Shown here one piece after another: positions 6,888 to 16,404 of a stretch of 64,000 bases of DNA; the stretch's first letter is position 1; each line of letters begins with the position of its first letter. Below the pieces are notes generated by a model. It did no database searches and was not told where the DNA came from. It worked only from the letters and a program-made list of their open reading frames with translations. Source of the DNA: JBGLNJ01 sp034434835 (GTDB lineage Bacteria > Chloroflexota > Anaerolineae > Fen-1058); the NCBI GenBank assembly GCA_034434835.1, contig DAOTXX010000070.1:62001-126000 (forward strand). The letters run 5' to 3'. A program made the position numbers and the translations under genes.

Positions 6888-9467
6888 TCACCTGGCAGAA
6901 AAGTCCAGCCGCATGGCCTGATCGCCATATCGAATCTCCATCTGTGAAGCGGGCAAGTCGGCCTCGCAGTAGGGATTGTCATAGTGCTTGAAGCCGGTGA
7001 TAGGTTCTTCCTTACCGTTTCGCAGCAGTGGCCCTTGCCAGCCAAAGGCCAGCGTCTCGCCGCGCAGCGTGGCGCAGCGCACGGCGAGTTCATCAAATCG
7101 CACATCAAGCGACAGTATCTTGTTCTGGAATTCGCCAAAATCGCCGTCGAGCGCAGCGCGGCCCATCATGCATACCCATACATTGTTTTGACCGTAGGAG
7201 CGCAGCTCGCGATAGGCATTGTCGCCCCGCGTGATGAATTCTAGTCCGCGCGCCGCGGTGAGCGCCAGGTAACCTTCGCCCTTGCGCGCAAAAGCCCACA
7301 GGCGACCTTTGTCATCCTCGCGCAGCGCATGCTCATCAAATGCCCAGACTGGAAAGAAAGCATGCGTGAAACCCAGCCAATCATTTTCCGACAATTGGTG
7401 AATGGCGATGAGCACATCTTTCCACTGCGCGACGCGCGGCAAGACTACGTTCCCGTGCCAAAAGTTGGGCCGATGCGATCCTTCCTCGCTCAGGCAAGGC
7501 GGATGCGTGACAAAGACGACCGCATCCGGCCCGAGCGTGGCCTGCCAGATGTGCTGCTGGACGCCGGGTTCGCCAGGGTGATAGTCCTGCGCCGAGCACA
7601 GCATGTAATCCGGCGTCTTGTACGTCACCTTGTTCACTTCCCAATCGCCGGTCGCCCGGTCGCACCATTCTTCCAGTTGACCGGCGTGGCGCTCGCGGTT
7701 CCACATTTCCTCGGGCAGGTCGGCGGCAATATCGCCGATGATGAGTGGAAAGCCATAGTCCTGCATGCACGCCAGGCTCACCGTCGCCAGGATATGGCTA
7801 TTAAAAGCGCCCATGCCCCACATCAAACGGCTGACGCCCGCGGTGGCTTCCATGCGGCCGCTCTTGATGTGCGGCGTGTAGGTGCGTCCGTGCGTCGAGC
7901 CGAACGTCCCCTTGTACGAGTTGAGCGCCATCGTCAAAAACAGCTTGTCCATGACGACCGTGGCCAGATCGTATACAGCCTGGCTTTCGGCCAGGTCGGC
8001 CAGGTGCGAAAGCGCCAGCAAGTCTTCTTCAAAATAACAGTTCGAATCCCATTCACTGAACCCGCCCGCGCCTCGCTTGAGCAACCAGGCAAGCGCCATC
8101 CGCTCGCCTTTTTCTCGATGCCATTGACCCGTCTGGCCGACGTTGGTAAAGATGCGATCTGGATAGAGTTGACCGGCCAGGATCTCGCACGTGTGAAACA
8201 GAATCTGGTGATTCTCTGACCAAAACCACATTGCGTCGCTGCCCGGCTCATCGGCCCAATATCGAAAGTTGAGCACGCACTCTTCCAATGGCGGTTTGAG
8301 CGATTCGGGAAAAGACGGATCGTCACCGTAGCGGTGCATCATGCCCAACAATCCTGTCAGGTAAAAGTCGCTGCAGTCTTTGCGCTGGTTGATCCCTTTG
8401 ATGGTCTCCATGATGACGTCGGTTTTGACATCGGCCCAGTAGCCCAGCGCCATCTTGGCTATTTCGGAAAAAACGTTACTATCCTCCCGCCGGGCTGCGT
8501 CCATCAAGGCTTCGGTGCGGCGCTCGTCGAAAGTGCCATAAGGGGTTTGGGAATGCTTGTTTTTCAGCGTCGTCAGAGCGATTTTGCGCTCAAGGCGCAA
8601 ATTGCCAATGTAATACTCGTCAAGCGTGGGCATCAACACAACGTGGAACGGGCCTTCAGGGACCTGGAAAGGTACAGCCAAGGGCTGCTGGCGGCCCGCT
8701 GAGGCAGTCGGGCGCGACTCGGAATAGATCCAGGCTGGCGGGCGTTGGAGCCGAATCGTCAGCGACGACGACACAGCCAGGTCCTTCGGCCAATGCACTG
8801 TGACCTCGTCGTCCCACACGAACACGTCTCGATCCAGATAAGCGGACTCGATAGCCTTTTCGACGACCTCGCGGCGGGCCACGCCCTCATGGATCGTAGG
8901 TAAGAATACGAACGCTTCGGGTGACAAGCCCACAATGCGCAATGCCATCGCATACGGACACTCGCGCGCCGCCACTTGTTCAAAGCGCACCAGGAACTCG
9001 TTTGGCCCTTCCACCAATTTGGCCTGAAAAGGGACGCTGTGCGGTATCTGGTGATGAAAATGCTCCTGGCGGTGGACGTACTGACCGTTCAACCACACAT
9101 CAGCAGGGCCATTGGTCGTCAGGATGCACGTCACCTCTCGCGCTGCCGGACTGACGACCTGGCTGTACGCCCATGCCCGCAGATAGTGGCAGGTGTGATA
9201 AAAGGCCGAACAGTCCACAAAATGATCGTCATCACATCGGAAATAGCTCCACTCGAGTTGCGCCTCTCCCACCTGGAAAGGTTGATCCATCACCGGCGCC
9301 TGGGCCACACCTGAACCCACTTCGTAATAGTGCCGGGCGATCTGCAATTTCCAATCTTGGTCCTGAAAGTGTTCCAGGTCAGGCACAGGCACGGCCTGGG
9401 GACCTGCGACCAGCCAGTTGTGAATATAGCCGTTTTCGAGTTCGTAGCGAACATAGTGGATGGGCAT
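6888..9467 (-). CDS. Large uncharacterised protein, putative polysaccharide hydrolase or lyase
   Basis: An 859-residue cytoplasmic-looking protein with no signal peptide. The visible layout is an N-terminal beta-sandwich resembling galactose-binding folds (ADVWLNGQYVHRQEHF), a helical central part rich in aromatic and acidic residues (SDAMWFWSENHQILFHTCEI, GGFSEWDSNCYFEEDLLALS) consistent with an (alpha/alpha) toroid, and a C-terminal beta-rich region (TYKTPDYMLCSAQDYHPG, DAVVFVTHPP). The overall plan recalls large polysaccharide lyases or inverting glycosidases, but no named family was recognised. The ATG at 9467 is chosen over 9482 and 9518 because GAGGAA precedes it. It follows the D-lyxose isomerase gene and ABC transporter in the same direction, so it probably attacks an imported oligosaccharide. 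That role is inference. Confidence 0.65.
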   Translation of the reverse strand: MPIHYVRYELENGYIHNWLVAGPQAVPVPDLEHFQDQDWKLQIARHYYEVGSGVAQAPVMDQPFQVGEAQLEWSYFRCDDDHFVDCSAFYHTCHYLRAWAYSQVVSPAAREVTCILTTNGPADVWLNGQYVHRQEHFHHQIPHSVPFQAKLVEGPNEFLVRFEQVAARECPYAMALRIVGLSPEAFVFLPTIHEGVARREVVEKAIESAYLDRDVFVWDDEVTVHWPKDLAVSSSLTIRLQRPPAWIYSESRPTASAGRQQPLAVPFQVPEGPFHVVLMPTLDEYYIGNLRLERKIALTTLKNKHSQTPYGTFDERRTEALMDAARREDSNVFSEIAKMALGYWADVKTDVIMETIKGINQRKDCSDFYLTGLLGMMHRYGDDPSFPESLKPPLEECVLNFRYWADEPGSDAMWFWSENHQILFHTCEILAGQLYPDRIFTNVGQTGQWHREKGERMALAWLLKRGAGGFSEWDSNCYFEEDLLALSHLADLAESQAVYDLATVVMDKLFLTMALNSYKGTFGSTHGRTYTPHIKSGRMEATAGVSRLMWGMGAFNSHILATVSLACMQDYGFPLIIGDIAADLPEEMWNRERHAGQLEEWCDRATGDWEVNKVTYKTPDYMLCSAQDYHPGEPGVQQHIWQATLGPDAVVFVTHPPCLSEEGSHRPNFWHGNVVLPRVAQWKDVLIAIHQLSENDWLGFTHAFFPVWAFDEHALREDDKGRLWAFARKGEGYLALTAARGLEFITRGDNAYRELRSYGQNNVWVCMMGRAALDGDFGEFQNKILSLDVRFDELAVRCATLRGETLAFGWQGPLLRNGKEEPITGFKHYDNPYCEADLPASQMEIRYGDQAMRLDFSAR

Positions 9468-9551
9468 AGGTTCCTCTTTCATAGATGCAACCAGGCAGGC
9501 AAGGTCGTAGTGAGCCACCTGTGCATTTGGCTACTCGCCGGGCTTCGACCT

Positions 9552-10244
9552 TCACTTGCCAGGCCGATAGTACCTGGGATAGTCAGTGCACAGCAAATAC
9601 AAGGGTAGCTCGTCCTCTTCGATTTCAGGGAAGCGTCCCAAGGGTTCATAGAACCGGTTATCTGTGTTGTCATCATTCACCAGTGAGACTTCGCCGATCA
9701 GTACACGGCCCTCAGTTCCCCAGAACTTGTGATACAGACGGGCCGGCAAGGTGATACTCTCACCGGGGCTTAGGACTATAGTGTCGCCGGCCTTGACCAC
9801 ATGCCTGACGCCATCCAGGCTAACCGTAACATCGCTATCGGCCAAACCATCATCCTCGGTCGAGTTGTAGAGCTGAATCGCCAGCTTGCCGCCGCCCCGG
9901 TTGATAATGTCTTCCACCTTTCGCCAGTGAAAGTGCATAGGCGTCACCTGGTTCACATCTGAGACAAGGATCTTTTCGGCGTAAAGCTTGCCACTGCCCT
10001 TCTTTAGGTTCTCTGGATCGCCATTGCGTAACGTGAAGATGAATAGGCCGGTGTGTGCATAGTCGCCTGATCCAAAGTCAGTAATGTCCCAGCCCAACTG
10101 GCGGTCTACGATCTCAAAGACTTGTTCACCTTTGGTAGCCCACTCCTTTGGAGTCCAGTAGGCAAATGGTGGTAGGTGAAACCCCTGTCGCCTGATGAAG
10201 GCATCTGCATCCCGCATGATAGCATTGATCTCTGAGCGTTTCAT
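9552..10244 (-). CDS. D-lyxose ketol-isomerase (cupin-type)
   Basis: A 230-residue cupin enzyme expected to interconvert D-lyxose with D-xylulose, and often D-mannose with D-fructose. The metal-binding set is visible as H104 and H106 in MHFHWRKVED, E111, and H172 in LPARLYHKFWG. Length and sequence match the family used by many bacteria as D-lyxose or mannose isomerase. The ATG at 10244 has GAGAGGG five bases upstream. The gene lies in the same direction as the upstream ABC transporter. Its product D-xylulose could be phosphorylated by the xylulokinase at 39586-41079. Confidence 0.85.
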   Translation of the reverse strand: MKRSEINAIMRDADAFIRRQGFHLPPFAYWTPKEWATKGEQVFEIVDRQLGWDITDFGSGDYAHTGLFIFTLRNGDPENLKKGSGKLYAEKILVSDVNQVTPMHFHWRKVEDIINRGGGKLAIQLYNSTEDDGLADSDVTVSLDGVRHVVKAGDTIVLSPGESITLPARLYHKFWGTEGRVLIGEVSLVNDDNTDNRFYEPLGRFPEIEEDELPLYLLCTDYPRYYRPGK

Positions 10245-10338
10245 TGCATCCCTCTCGTCAATCCTACTCTACCACACCTCCCAACTTGCGGGTAATGATT
10301 GGCCCTGCAGGGGGAGGGCTAGGGTGGGGGCAACAGAG

Positions 10339-10860
10339 CTAATGGAAGCCGCGCCAGGCGACTTTGGTCATCACAAGGGACACGACTAGCAAGCCGAGTG
10401 GAATGGCAATCGTGATCGCGAAACGTCGCAGCAGAACTGCAAGCCCCAGCCGGGTCAACCATTGCGAGATGCGGCCTTGAGGCGAAGCTTGCCCTTGTGT
10501 CGAAACATCGCTGCTCACTTCAGGCCTTTGGTCTCTGCGTATGATACTTTGGCGATAGTAACCCTCCAAGAATATCACATAAACAAAAGCAGCCAAGCCA
10601 CCCAAGAGCAAACTGAGCTGGTTAGCCAGGCCCAGCGTCCAACGGCTGTGTCCTGTCATAACCCAGAGCACATTGATGGTCGAGCGGAATTCAATGACAA
10701 CCACGATGCAAACGACCATGTTGACCAGCAAGAGCAAGTAGGCCAGCACGTACCGTAAAATATCTTGGGGAGTCATTGGAGTCACAGGGTCCGCTTTCAG
10801 ACCGAAAATAACTGCGGATCGCACATCCCAAGCCTTAGCCGGACTGCGATCCACAGACAA
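10339..10860 (-). CDS. Small integral membrane protein of unknown function
   Basis: A 173-residue protein with three hydrophobic segments: YVLAYLLLLVNMVVCIVVVI, LSLLLGGLAAFVYVIFL, and AITIAIPLGLLVVSLVM near the C-terminus. The last two are separated by a polar loop of about 60 residues. No family was recognised. It sits between the ABC ATPase gene and the D-lyxose isomerase gene on the same strand. The start is uncertain: TTG at 10860 gives the full length, while the ATG at 10776 gives a 145-residue version; neither has a strong ribosome site. Confidence 0.55.
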   Translation of the reverse strand: MSVDRSPAKAWDVRSAVIFGLKADPVTPMTPQDILRYVLAYLLLLVNMVVCIVVVIEFRSTINVLWVMTGHSRWTLGLANQLSLLLGGLAAFVYVIFLEGYYRQSIIRRDQRPEVSSDVSTQGQASPQGRISQWLTRLGLAVLLRRFAITIAIPLGLLVVSLVMTKVAWRGFH

Positions 10861-10887
10861 AGAAGAAATGTCATCTGAAACGAGTTA

Positions 10888-11925
10888 TCAGGCACGGCCT
10901 AATGAGTATAGCACACATCGAACTTTGTGCCCCGACTCGACCTCGACGTTGGGCGGCTCTTGTCGGTCACACACTCCGACGACCCTCTGGCTGCACCGGG
11001 GATGGAATGAGCAGCCTTTGGGTATGGAGTAAGGATCGGGCACCGTGCCTCGAATGGATTCGAGCCGTTTGCGCTCTCTGGTCGTCTGGCCCAGGCGAGG
11101 AATAGAACGCAGCAAGGCTTGAGTGTAAGGGTGAAGAGGGTTATGGAAGATTGCATCCACAGTGGCTTCCTCGACTACCTTGCCCATGTACATGACGATC
11201 ACGTCTTCTGTCATCTGCGCCACCACGCCCAGATTATGCGTGATGTACATGATCGCCATGCCCAGTTCTTGCTGGAGGCTGCGCATCAATCGGAGGATTT
11301 GAGCTTCGGTCGTCACGTCCAACGCTGTCGTCGGCTCGTCGGCGATCAGCAGGCTGGGATGGCACGAGAGCGCCATGGCAATCACCGCGCGCTGGCGCAG
11401 CCCACCCGAGAGCTGGTGCGGGTAGGCGTCCATGCGCTGTTGAGGCTGGGGAAAGCCGACCAGGTCAAGCATCTCGATGGCTTTGGCGCGCGCGACCGCT
11501 TTGCTGACCTTTTGGTGGAGCGTGATGGCTTCCATGATCTGGTTGCCAATCGTGTGAACCGGGCTGAGCGACGCCATCGGCTCCTGAGGCACGAGCGCGA
11601 TCTCGGCGCCCCGGATGCTGCGGATCGCCGTGCCCATCGGGTTGAGTGCAGTCAGTTTTACTTCTTCGACGAGGTGGCCGTTCTTGGAGCCACATTCCCG
11701 GTGAAGTGTGATCTCGCCTTCCACAATCTTGCCTGGCCTGGGCACGATGCGCAGGATCGAGCGTGCCGTGACGCTCTTGCCGCAGCCGCTTTCGCCCACC
11801 ACGCCCAGCGTCTGCCCGCGCCAGATGCTGAAATCTACGCCATCTACTGCCCTGACGGTGCCTTCGTCCAAAAAGAAATACGTCTTGAGATTCTGGACTT
11901 GCAATAGCAGTTGGTCACTTTTCAT
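10888..11925 (-). CDS. Peptide/oligosaccharide-type ABC transporter ATP-binding protein (DppD/OppD family)
   Basis: A 345-residue ATPase with Walker A GESGCGKSVTAR, signature LSGGLRQRAVIAMAL, Walker B LLIADEPTTALD, and the C-terminal OppD-type Cys-containing extension (GCSFHPRCSQRV). It energises import together with the two permeases directly upstream on the same strand. The ATG at 11925 has GGAG eight bases upstream and is preferred over GTG at 11934. It is the last transporter gene of a set that includes the second ATPase, the binding protein and two permeases. The neighbouring sugar genes suggest an oligosaccharide substrate, which is inference. Confidence 0.9.
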   Translation of the reverse strand: MKSDQLLLQVQNLKTYFFLDEGTVRAVDGVDFSIWRGQTLGVVGESGCGKSVTARSILRIVPRPGKIVEGEITLHRECGSKNGHLVEEVKLTALNPMGTAIRSIRGAEIALVPQEPMASLSPVHTIGNQIMEAITLHQKVSKAVARAKAIEMLDLVGFPQPQQRMDAYPHQLSGGLRQRAVIAMALSCHPSLLIADEPTTALDVTTEAQILRLMRSLQQELGMAIMYITHNLGVVAQMTEDVIVMYMGKVVEEATVDAIFHNPLHPYTQALLRSIPRLGQTTRERKRLESIRGTVPDPYSIPKGCSFHPRCSQRVVGVCDRQEPPNVEVESGHKVRCVLYSLGRA

Positions 11926-11991
11926 ATCGGACACTCCGATTCAAGACCTGCGTCCGTGGCCCAAGGGACCGCCGAACAAGTGAGGCGACAT

Positions 11992-13155
11992 CTAGCGAGC
12001 ATATGGGTCGGCTGCGTCGCGCAGGCCATCGCCCATAAAGTTGAACGCCAGCACCGAAATCACGACGGCAAATCCCGGCACCAGCACCCAGGGCGACAGC
12101 ACCAGCGAGCGCAGGTTCATCGCCTCCTGCAGCAGCACCCCCCAACTGATCGCCGGCGGGCGCAGCCCCAGCCCGAGGAAACTCAGGCCCGTCTCGGCCA
12201 GGATCATGTTGGGAATATTCAACGTCAGTGAAGCGATAATGTAGCTGAGGAAGGATGGCAACATGTGGCGCAGGATGATGCGCATCTCGCTGGAACCGTT
12301 CAAGCGGGCGGCCATCACAAAATCCTCCTCGCGCATCGCCAGGAACCGCCCACGCACCACGCGCGCCATCCAGGTCCACCCGACGAGCGACAGGATCACC
12401 GTGATGCCAAAATAGATCCGGACGACGGGCCAATCGCTCGGCAGCGCCGCGCTGAGCGTCATCCAGAGCGGGATGGTGGGAATGGTGCGGATGAATTCGA
12501 TGACGCGCTGGATGGCGGTGTCGGCCATCCCGCCATAATAGCCCGAGATGCCGCCCAAAACAACGCCCAAGATCAGGCTGAGGAACACGCCGACCAGGCC
12601 CAGCGACAGCGACAGGCGCGCGCCGTAACACACCCGCGAGAACATGTCGCGTCCCAGGCGGTCGGTGCCGAACAAAAAGACGCCTTGTTGATCGCTGCCG
12701 GAGGGCACACCGAATAGATGCAGGTTCGACTTCCACTGTCCCCACAATTTGTACTCGGGGCCTCGCGCCAAGAGTTGGATCGTATATCGCGTCGTGGTAT
12801 CTTCGGTGTAACTGATCTGAAGCGTCTGGGGGTCCATGGCGCGCGTGTGCTGGTAGACGAACGGCCAATGAAACTGCCCCTGGGCGTCGCGGATGTGGAT
12901 CGCCGTCGGCGGCGCTTGCTTGAACTGGATCAGAGCCTGATCGGGATCGTAAGGCGCGACAAACTCGCAAAAGGCGGCGGTAAAGTAAAACAAGGTCAGG
13001 ACGACGGCGCTGACCATGGCCATCTTGTGCTTGCGGAACTTCCACCACATCAGTTTCCAGGGTGGAGCCACATAGACCTTTTCCCCGCCGCTCTCTAACT
13101 CTTCTTCGACGGCGGGGCCGGTATCCATGCGATTCGCCCGAGTCAGATCAGCCAT
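11992..13155 (-). CDS. ABC transporter permease (DppC/OppC family)
   Basis: A 387-residue inner-membrane permease. It has an N-terminal cytoplasmic stretch, a first membrane segment (MAMVSAVVLTLFYFTAAF), a periplasmic region ending LLFGTDRLGRDMFSRV-like sequence typical of DppC, and five further membrane spans. The EAA loop is visible (GSSEMRIILRHMLPS). The ATG at 13155 lies three bases past the stop of the partner permease, and its GGAGG is inside that gene's end, so the two are translationally coupled. The periplasmic region after the first span is about 130 residues, longer than in most DppC proteins. Confidence 0.9.
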   Translation of the reverse strand: MADLTRANRMDTGPAVEEELESGGEKVYVAPPWKLMWWKFRKHKMAMVSAVVLTLFYFTAAFCEFVAPYDPDQALIQFKQAPPTAIHIRDAQGQFHWPFVYQHTRAMDPQTLQISYTEDTTTRYTIQLLARGPEYKLWGQWKSNLHLFGVPSGSDQQGVFLFGTDRLGRDMFSRVCYGARLSLSLGLVGVFLSLILGVVLGGISGYYGGMADTAIQRVIEFIRTIPTIPLWMTLSAALPSDWPVVRIYFGITVILSLVGWTWMARVVRGRFLAMREEDFVMAARLNGSSEMRIILRHMLPSFLSYIIASLTLNIPNMILAETGLSFLGLGLRPPAISWGVLLQEAMNLRSLVLSPWVLVPGFAVVISVLAFNFMGDGLRDAADPYAR

Positions 13156-13158
13156 AAC

Positions 13159-14148
13159 TTATCCCTCCAGCCGGATGCGCGGGTCCACCCACGCCAGCAG
13201 GATGTCCGAGATCAACGTGCCGATGACGGTGAGCGCGCTCAACAGCAAAAGAAAAGTGCCGGCCAGGTACATGTCCTGGGACGTGAGCGCGCGCAACTGC
13301 ATCGGCCCGGTCGTTTGCAGGCTGAGCACCACTGAAATCAGCGTGGCGCCGGAGATCAGATTGGCCAGCGACCAACCGACGGTGCTGAAAAAGGGATTCA
13401 GCGCGACGCGCACCGGGTATTTCCAGACGACCCTTCCCTCGGTCAGGCCCTTGGCGCGAGCCAGTTCCACGTAGGGCTTGTTCAGCTCGTCGAGCAGGTT
13501 GGCCCTCGTCGTGCGAATGCCTCCGGCTGTGCCTTCCACCGCCAGGATCACTACCGGAATCCAGAGATGCTTGAGCATGTCCAAGACTTTGTCCAAGTTC
13601 CATGGTGCATTGATATACTTTTCGGAGAACAGCCCGCCCACATTCAGGTTGAGCTGGGTCTGGGCAAAATACATGACGATCAGCGCCAGCAAAAAGCCGG
13701 GCACGCCAACGCCGATAAAACTGATGATAGACATGAGATAATCGGGAATAGAGTACTGGTGGGTAGCCGAATAGACGCCGATGGGAATCGCCACAAACCA
13801 ACTGACTATGAGCGAGACGAGCGAGAGCACGATCGTCAGCCCGAGCCGCTCCCAGATCAGCTCGCCGACCGGCTTTTGCCACTCCATAGATTGGCCAAAG
13901 TCGCCGCGCGTGATGATGCCATAGACCCACTTGCCATATTGCACATAGATTGGCTGGCCCAGTCCATAGCGCTCCCGCATCGAATCAATCGCCTCTTGTT
14001 CGATATTGTCACCCATCGTGCGCAACTGGGCAAAATACGAGGTCAAATAATCGCCGGGCGGGAGCTGGATAGCGACGAAAGAGATCATCGAGATAAGAAT
14101 CAGCGTTGGGATCATCAACAAGACACGTCGCATGATGTAGCCGAACAT
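13159..14148 (-). CDS. ABC transporter permease (DppB/OppB family)
   Basis: A 329-residue inner-membrane permease with the typical N-terminal span (RRVLLMIPTLILISMISFV), the DppB signature GDFGQSMEWQKPV, and the EAA-loop region (YVELARAKGLTEGRVVWKY). It pairs with the DppC-type permease, whose start lies three bases downstream. The ATG at 14148 has GGAGG six bases upstream. A repeat-filled 118-base gap separates it from the binding-protein gene. Confidence 0.9.
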   Translation of the reverse strand: MFGYIMRRVLLMIPTLILISMISFVAIQLPPGDYLTSYFAQLRTMGDNIEQEAIDSMRERYGLGQPIYVQYGKWVYGIITRGDFGQSMEWQKPVGELIWERLGLTIVLSLVSLIVSWFVAIPIGVYSATHQYSIPDYLMSIISFIGVGVPGFLLALIVMYFAQTQLNLNVGGLFSEKYINAPWNLDKVLDMLKHLWIPVVILAVEGTAGGIRTTRANLLDELNKPYVELARAKGLTEGRVVWKYPVRVALNPFFSTVGWSLANLISGATLISVVLSLQTTGPMQLRALTSQDMYLAGTFLLLLSALTVIGTLISDILLAWVDPRIRLEG

Positions 14149-14164
14149 TCACGACCTCCTCGTA

Positions 14165-14262
14165 ACACATCCCCCACCCCAGCCCCTCCCCCTGAGAGGG
14201 GGAGGGGGTGTGCTCACTTCTCTCCGCCTTTGGCGAGGGAGAAGGGGCGGGGATGAGGGTCA
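14165..14262. repeat. G/C-run inverted repeat family F4 (intergenic)
   Basis: The left part is CCCCACCCCAGCCCCTCCCCC against GAGGGGGAGGGGG; the right part is TTCTCTCCGCCTTTGGCGA against GGGAGAAGGGGCGGGGATGAGG. Related copies occur inside jetD, in the jetA-jetB gap and inside the second exported radical SAM gene. Confidence 0.65.
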
Positions 14263-14266
14263 AATC

Positions 14267-16288
14267 CTAACCCATGTGCTTGCTGGGATCGTCCCAGTAG
14301 TAGGTCTCACTCTGGCAGAATTGCTCGTCGCCGGTCGGATCGTCATTGGGCATGCCAGGGGGATAACCCTTGAAGCCGTTCTTGACGATGGTGGGTATCG
14401 GCTGCTCACCCAGGATGCCGATGTACGGCAACTCGGTGGCCCAGATATCGAGCAGCTTTTTGAAGGCCGCGGTTTGCTTGACGGGATCGACCTCGACGAT
14501 GACCTCTTCGTCCCAGATCTTCCAGATGTCATAGATCCAGTGGCCATCGGGCGGTTTGACGGCGTTGGGATTCTGTGGGTTGAGGTACCAGAATCCCCAG
14601 GCGACAGCCCAAGGCCGGTCAGCATTGAGGCCGCGGAAGAGCTGGGCTTCCGGCACCAGGGGCAGCACCGTGCGGTCGCCACCCCACCAGGCTGCTTCGA
14701 TGTTGTTGGCGGTATAGTGCTCGGTGTAGAGCGCCCGCTCAAAGTACTTGTAGGTCATCTTGATGCCGACCTTGGCCAGGTCCTTGGCGACCAGCAGCGC
14801 CGCGTCCTCGGTCGGCGTGCCAGCCTGGTCCGTGCCCTCGACGATAAAGCTGATCGGCGTCACGCCGTCCTTGTGCAGCCGGATGCCATCCGCGCCCTTC
14901 TTGGTATAGCCGGCCTCGTCCAGCAGCTTGTTCGCCAGGTCCGGGTCGTACTTGAGGTAGGCGTTCGAGAGCTTTTCATAGTACTGCGGCGACATGGGTA
15001 TCGGGCTGTACTGGCGCGGCTTGAACAGGCCGTTATAGACCAACTGGTTGACCTGGTCGCGGTTGATGGCGTGCGAGATGGCGATGCGCACGTTGCGCTG
15101 GTTAAAGAACTCGTTGAGCAGCTTGTTCTTGGTCGTCAGGTTGAGCTGCATGGCGATGTGACCGGCGCCGATTGCCAGAACCACTTTGTAATCGCCCTTG
15201 GCTTCGCCGCTCTTGTAGAGCGCCAGGTCGGCGATGGTCATGTGACGGGCCTGCATATCAATCTCGCCGTTGGTTACCCACAGGTTCTTGACCTCCTGAT
15301 TCTCGAACAGGCGGTGCGTGATCTTGTCAATGTAGGGGAGCTGGTTGCCTTCGGCGTCCACGGCGAAAAAGTATGGGTTGCGCTCCATCACGAACAGCTC
15401 TTTGGCCATCTCAGCCTTGGCCACCCACCCGCCGAGGTGAGGCCTGGCGACATTGAGATACCACCACTGGGCCCAATCCACATAGTACTTGTCCCAGCTC
15501 GCAAAGCCGCGCTTTTTGAAGTCTGCCTCCAGCGCCGCTTTGTCGGGTGCCGTATCCTCGTGGAACTTGGACATAAAGTGGCTGGGCGTGATGGGGCCCG
15601 CAGAGGCAGTGCCGCCCTGGCCGCCACGGACCATGTTGTAGATGAACATGGGCTTGGGCTTGCCATACGTGAACCTGGCGGTGTACTTGTCCACCGCCTC
15701 GAACTGGCAGTATTTCTTATCCGGGTCTGCCCAGATCGTCACCGTGCCGGGGGTCACCTTCTTGTTCGTCAGCTCGTTCTTGTACCACCACGCATAGTCT
15801 GCCGTGGTGTGCTCCACGCCGTCCGACCACTTGGTGCCCTCGCGCAGCTTGATGGTCCAGACCTTGCCATCCGGGCTGGCCTGCCAGGACTCGAGGATGC
15901 GGGGAATCAGATTCAGGTTCTTGTCGAACCAGGCCCACGCGCGGTCCACCAGCTTGGTGGGGCCCCAGCGGTCCGAGACGCCGCTGAAGCAGCGGCGCCA
16001 GGTGCCGCCGTGCTTGCCGATGCCCTCATACCCTGTCATGACCATGGGATTCTTGGGCAGCCGCTGGTCCACAGGCGGCAGCTTGCCGGCCTTGACCAAC
16101 TCGGCCAGCATGGGCGCTTCCTTGTACTTGCTGACCGGCGCAGCCGTGGTCGGGCTGGCGGCCGGCGCAGGCGGTTTGGTAGGAGCAGGCGTGGCAGGAG
16201 TGCCACATGCGGCAGACACGATTCCGGCGGTAGCGAATGCAGAGATTCGCAGAAACTCGCGCCGGGTGATTGTCTTTTGCTGCTTCAT
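14267..16288 (-). CDS. ABC transporter substrate-binding lipoprotein, peptide-binding family 5
   Basis: A 673-residue extracytoplasmic binding protein. The N-terminus has a Tat-type signal (TRREFLRISAFATAGIVSAA) ending in a lipobox with Cys28, then a Pro/Ala/Thr-rich linker (TPATPAPTKPPAPAAS). Family SBP_bac_5 features follow, such as GGTWRRCFSG, WTIKLREGTKWSDGV and ISHAINRDQVNQLVYNGLF. It captures the solute for the permeases downstream. The ATG at 16288 has AAAGGAGG eight or so bases upstream and excludes a 16-residue upstream extension. Family 5 proteins bind peptides, nickel or oligosaccharides; the surrounding glycosidase-like genes favour sugars, by inference. Confidence 0.9.
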   Translation of the reverse strand: MKQQKTITRREFLRISAFATAGIVSAACGTPATPAPTKPPAPAASPTTAAPVSKYKEAPMLAELVKAGKLPPVDQRLPKNPMVMTGYEGIGKHGGTWRRCFSGVSDRWGPTKLVDRAWAWFDKNLNLIPRILESWQASPDGKVWTIKLREGTKWSDGVEHTTADYAWWYKNELTNKKVTPGTVTIWADPDKKYCQFEAVDKYTARFTYGKPKPMFIYNMVRGGQGGTASAGPITPSHFMSKFHEDTAPDKAALEADFKKRGFASWDKYYVDWAQWWYLNVARPHLGGWVAKAEMAKELFVMERNPYFFAVDAEGNQLPYIDKITHRLFENQEVKNLWVTNGEIDMQARHMTIADLALYKSGEAKGDYKVVLAIGAGHIAMQLNLTTKNKLLNEFFNQRNVRIAISHAINRDQVNQLVYNGLFKPRQYSPIPMSPQYYEKLSNAYLKYDPDLANKLLDEAGYTKKGADGIRLHKDGVTPISFIVEGTDQAGTPTEDAALLVAKDLAKVGIKMTYKYFERALYTEHYTANNIEAAWWGGDRTVLPLVPEAQLFRGLNADRPWAVAWGFWYLNPQNPNAVKPPDGHWIYDIWKIWDEEVIVEVDPVKQTAAFKKLLDIWATELPYIGILGEQPIPTIVKNGFKGYPPGMPNDDPTGDEQFCQSETYYWDDPSKHMG

Positions 16289-16404
16289 GGTTCTTGACCT
16301 CCTTTGAGAATCGTGAGTGATTTTACACCGTTGCACAGGTTTACTTGGGATCGTTTGCCACTGTCCGATGCAGACCTCCTTTCTACACGTTCAAAAAGCT
16401 CAAG

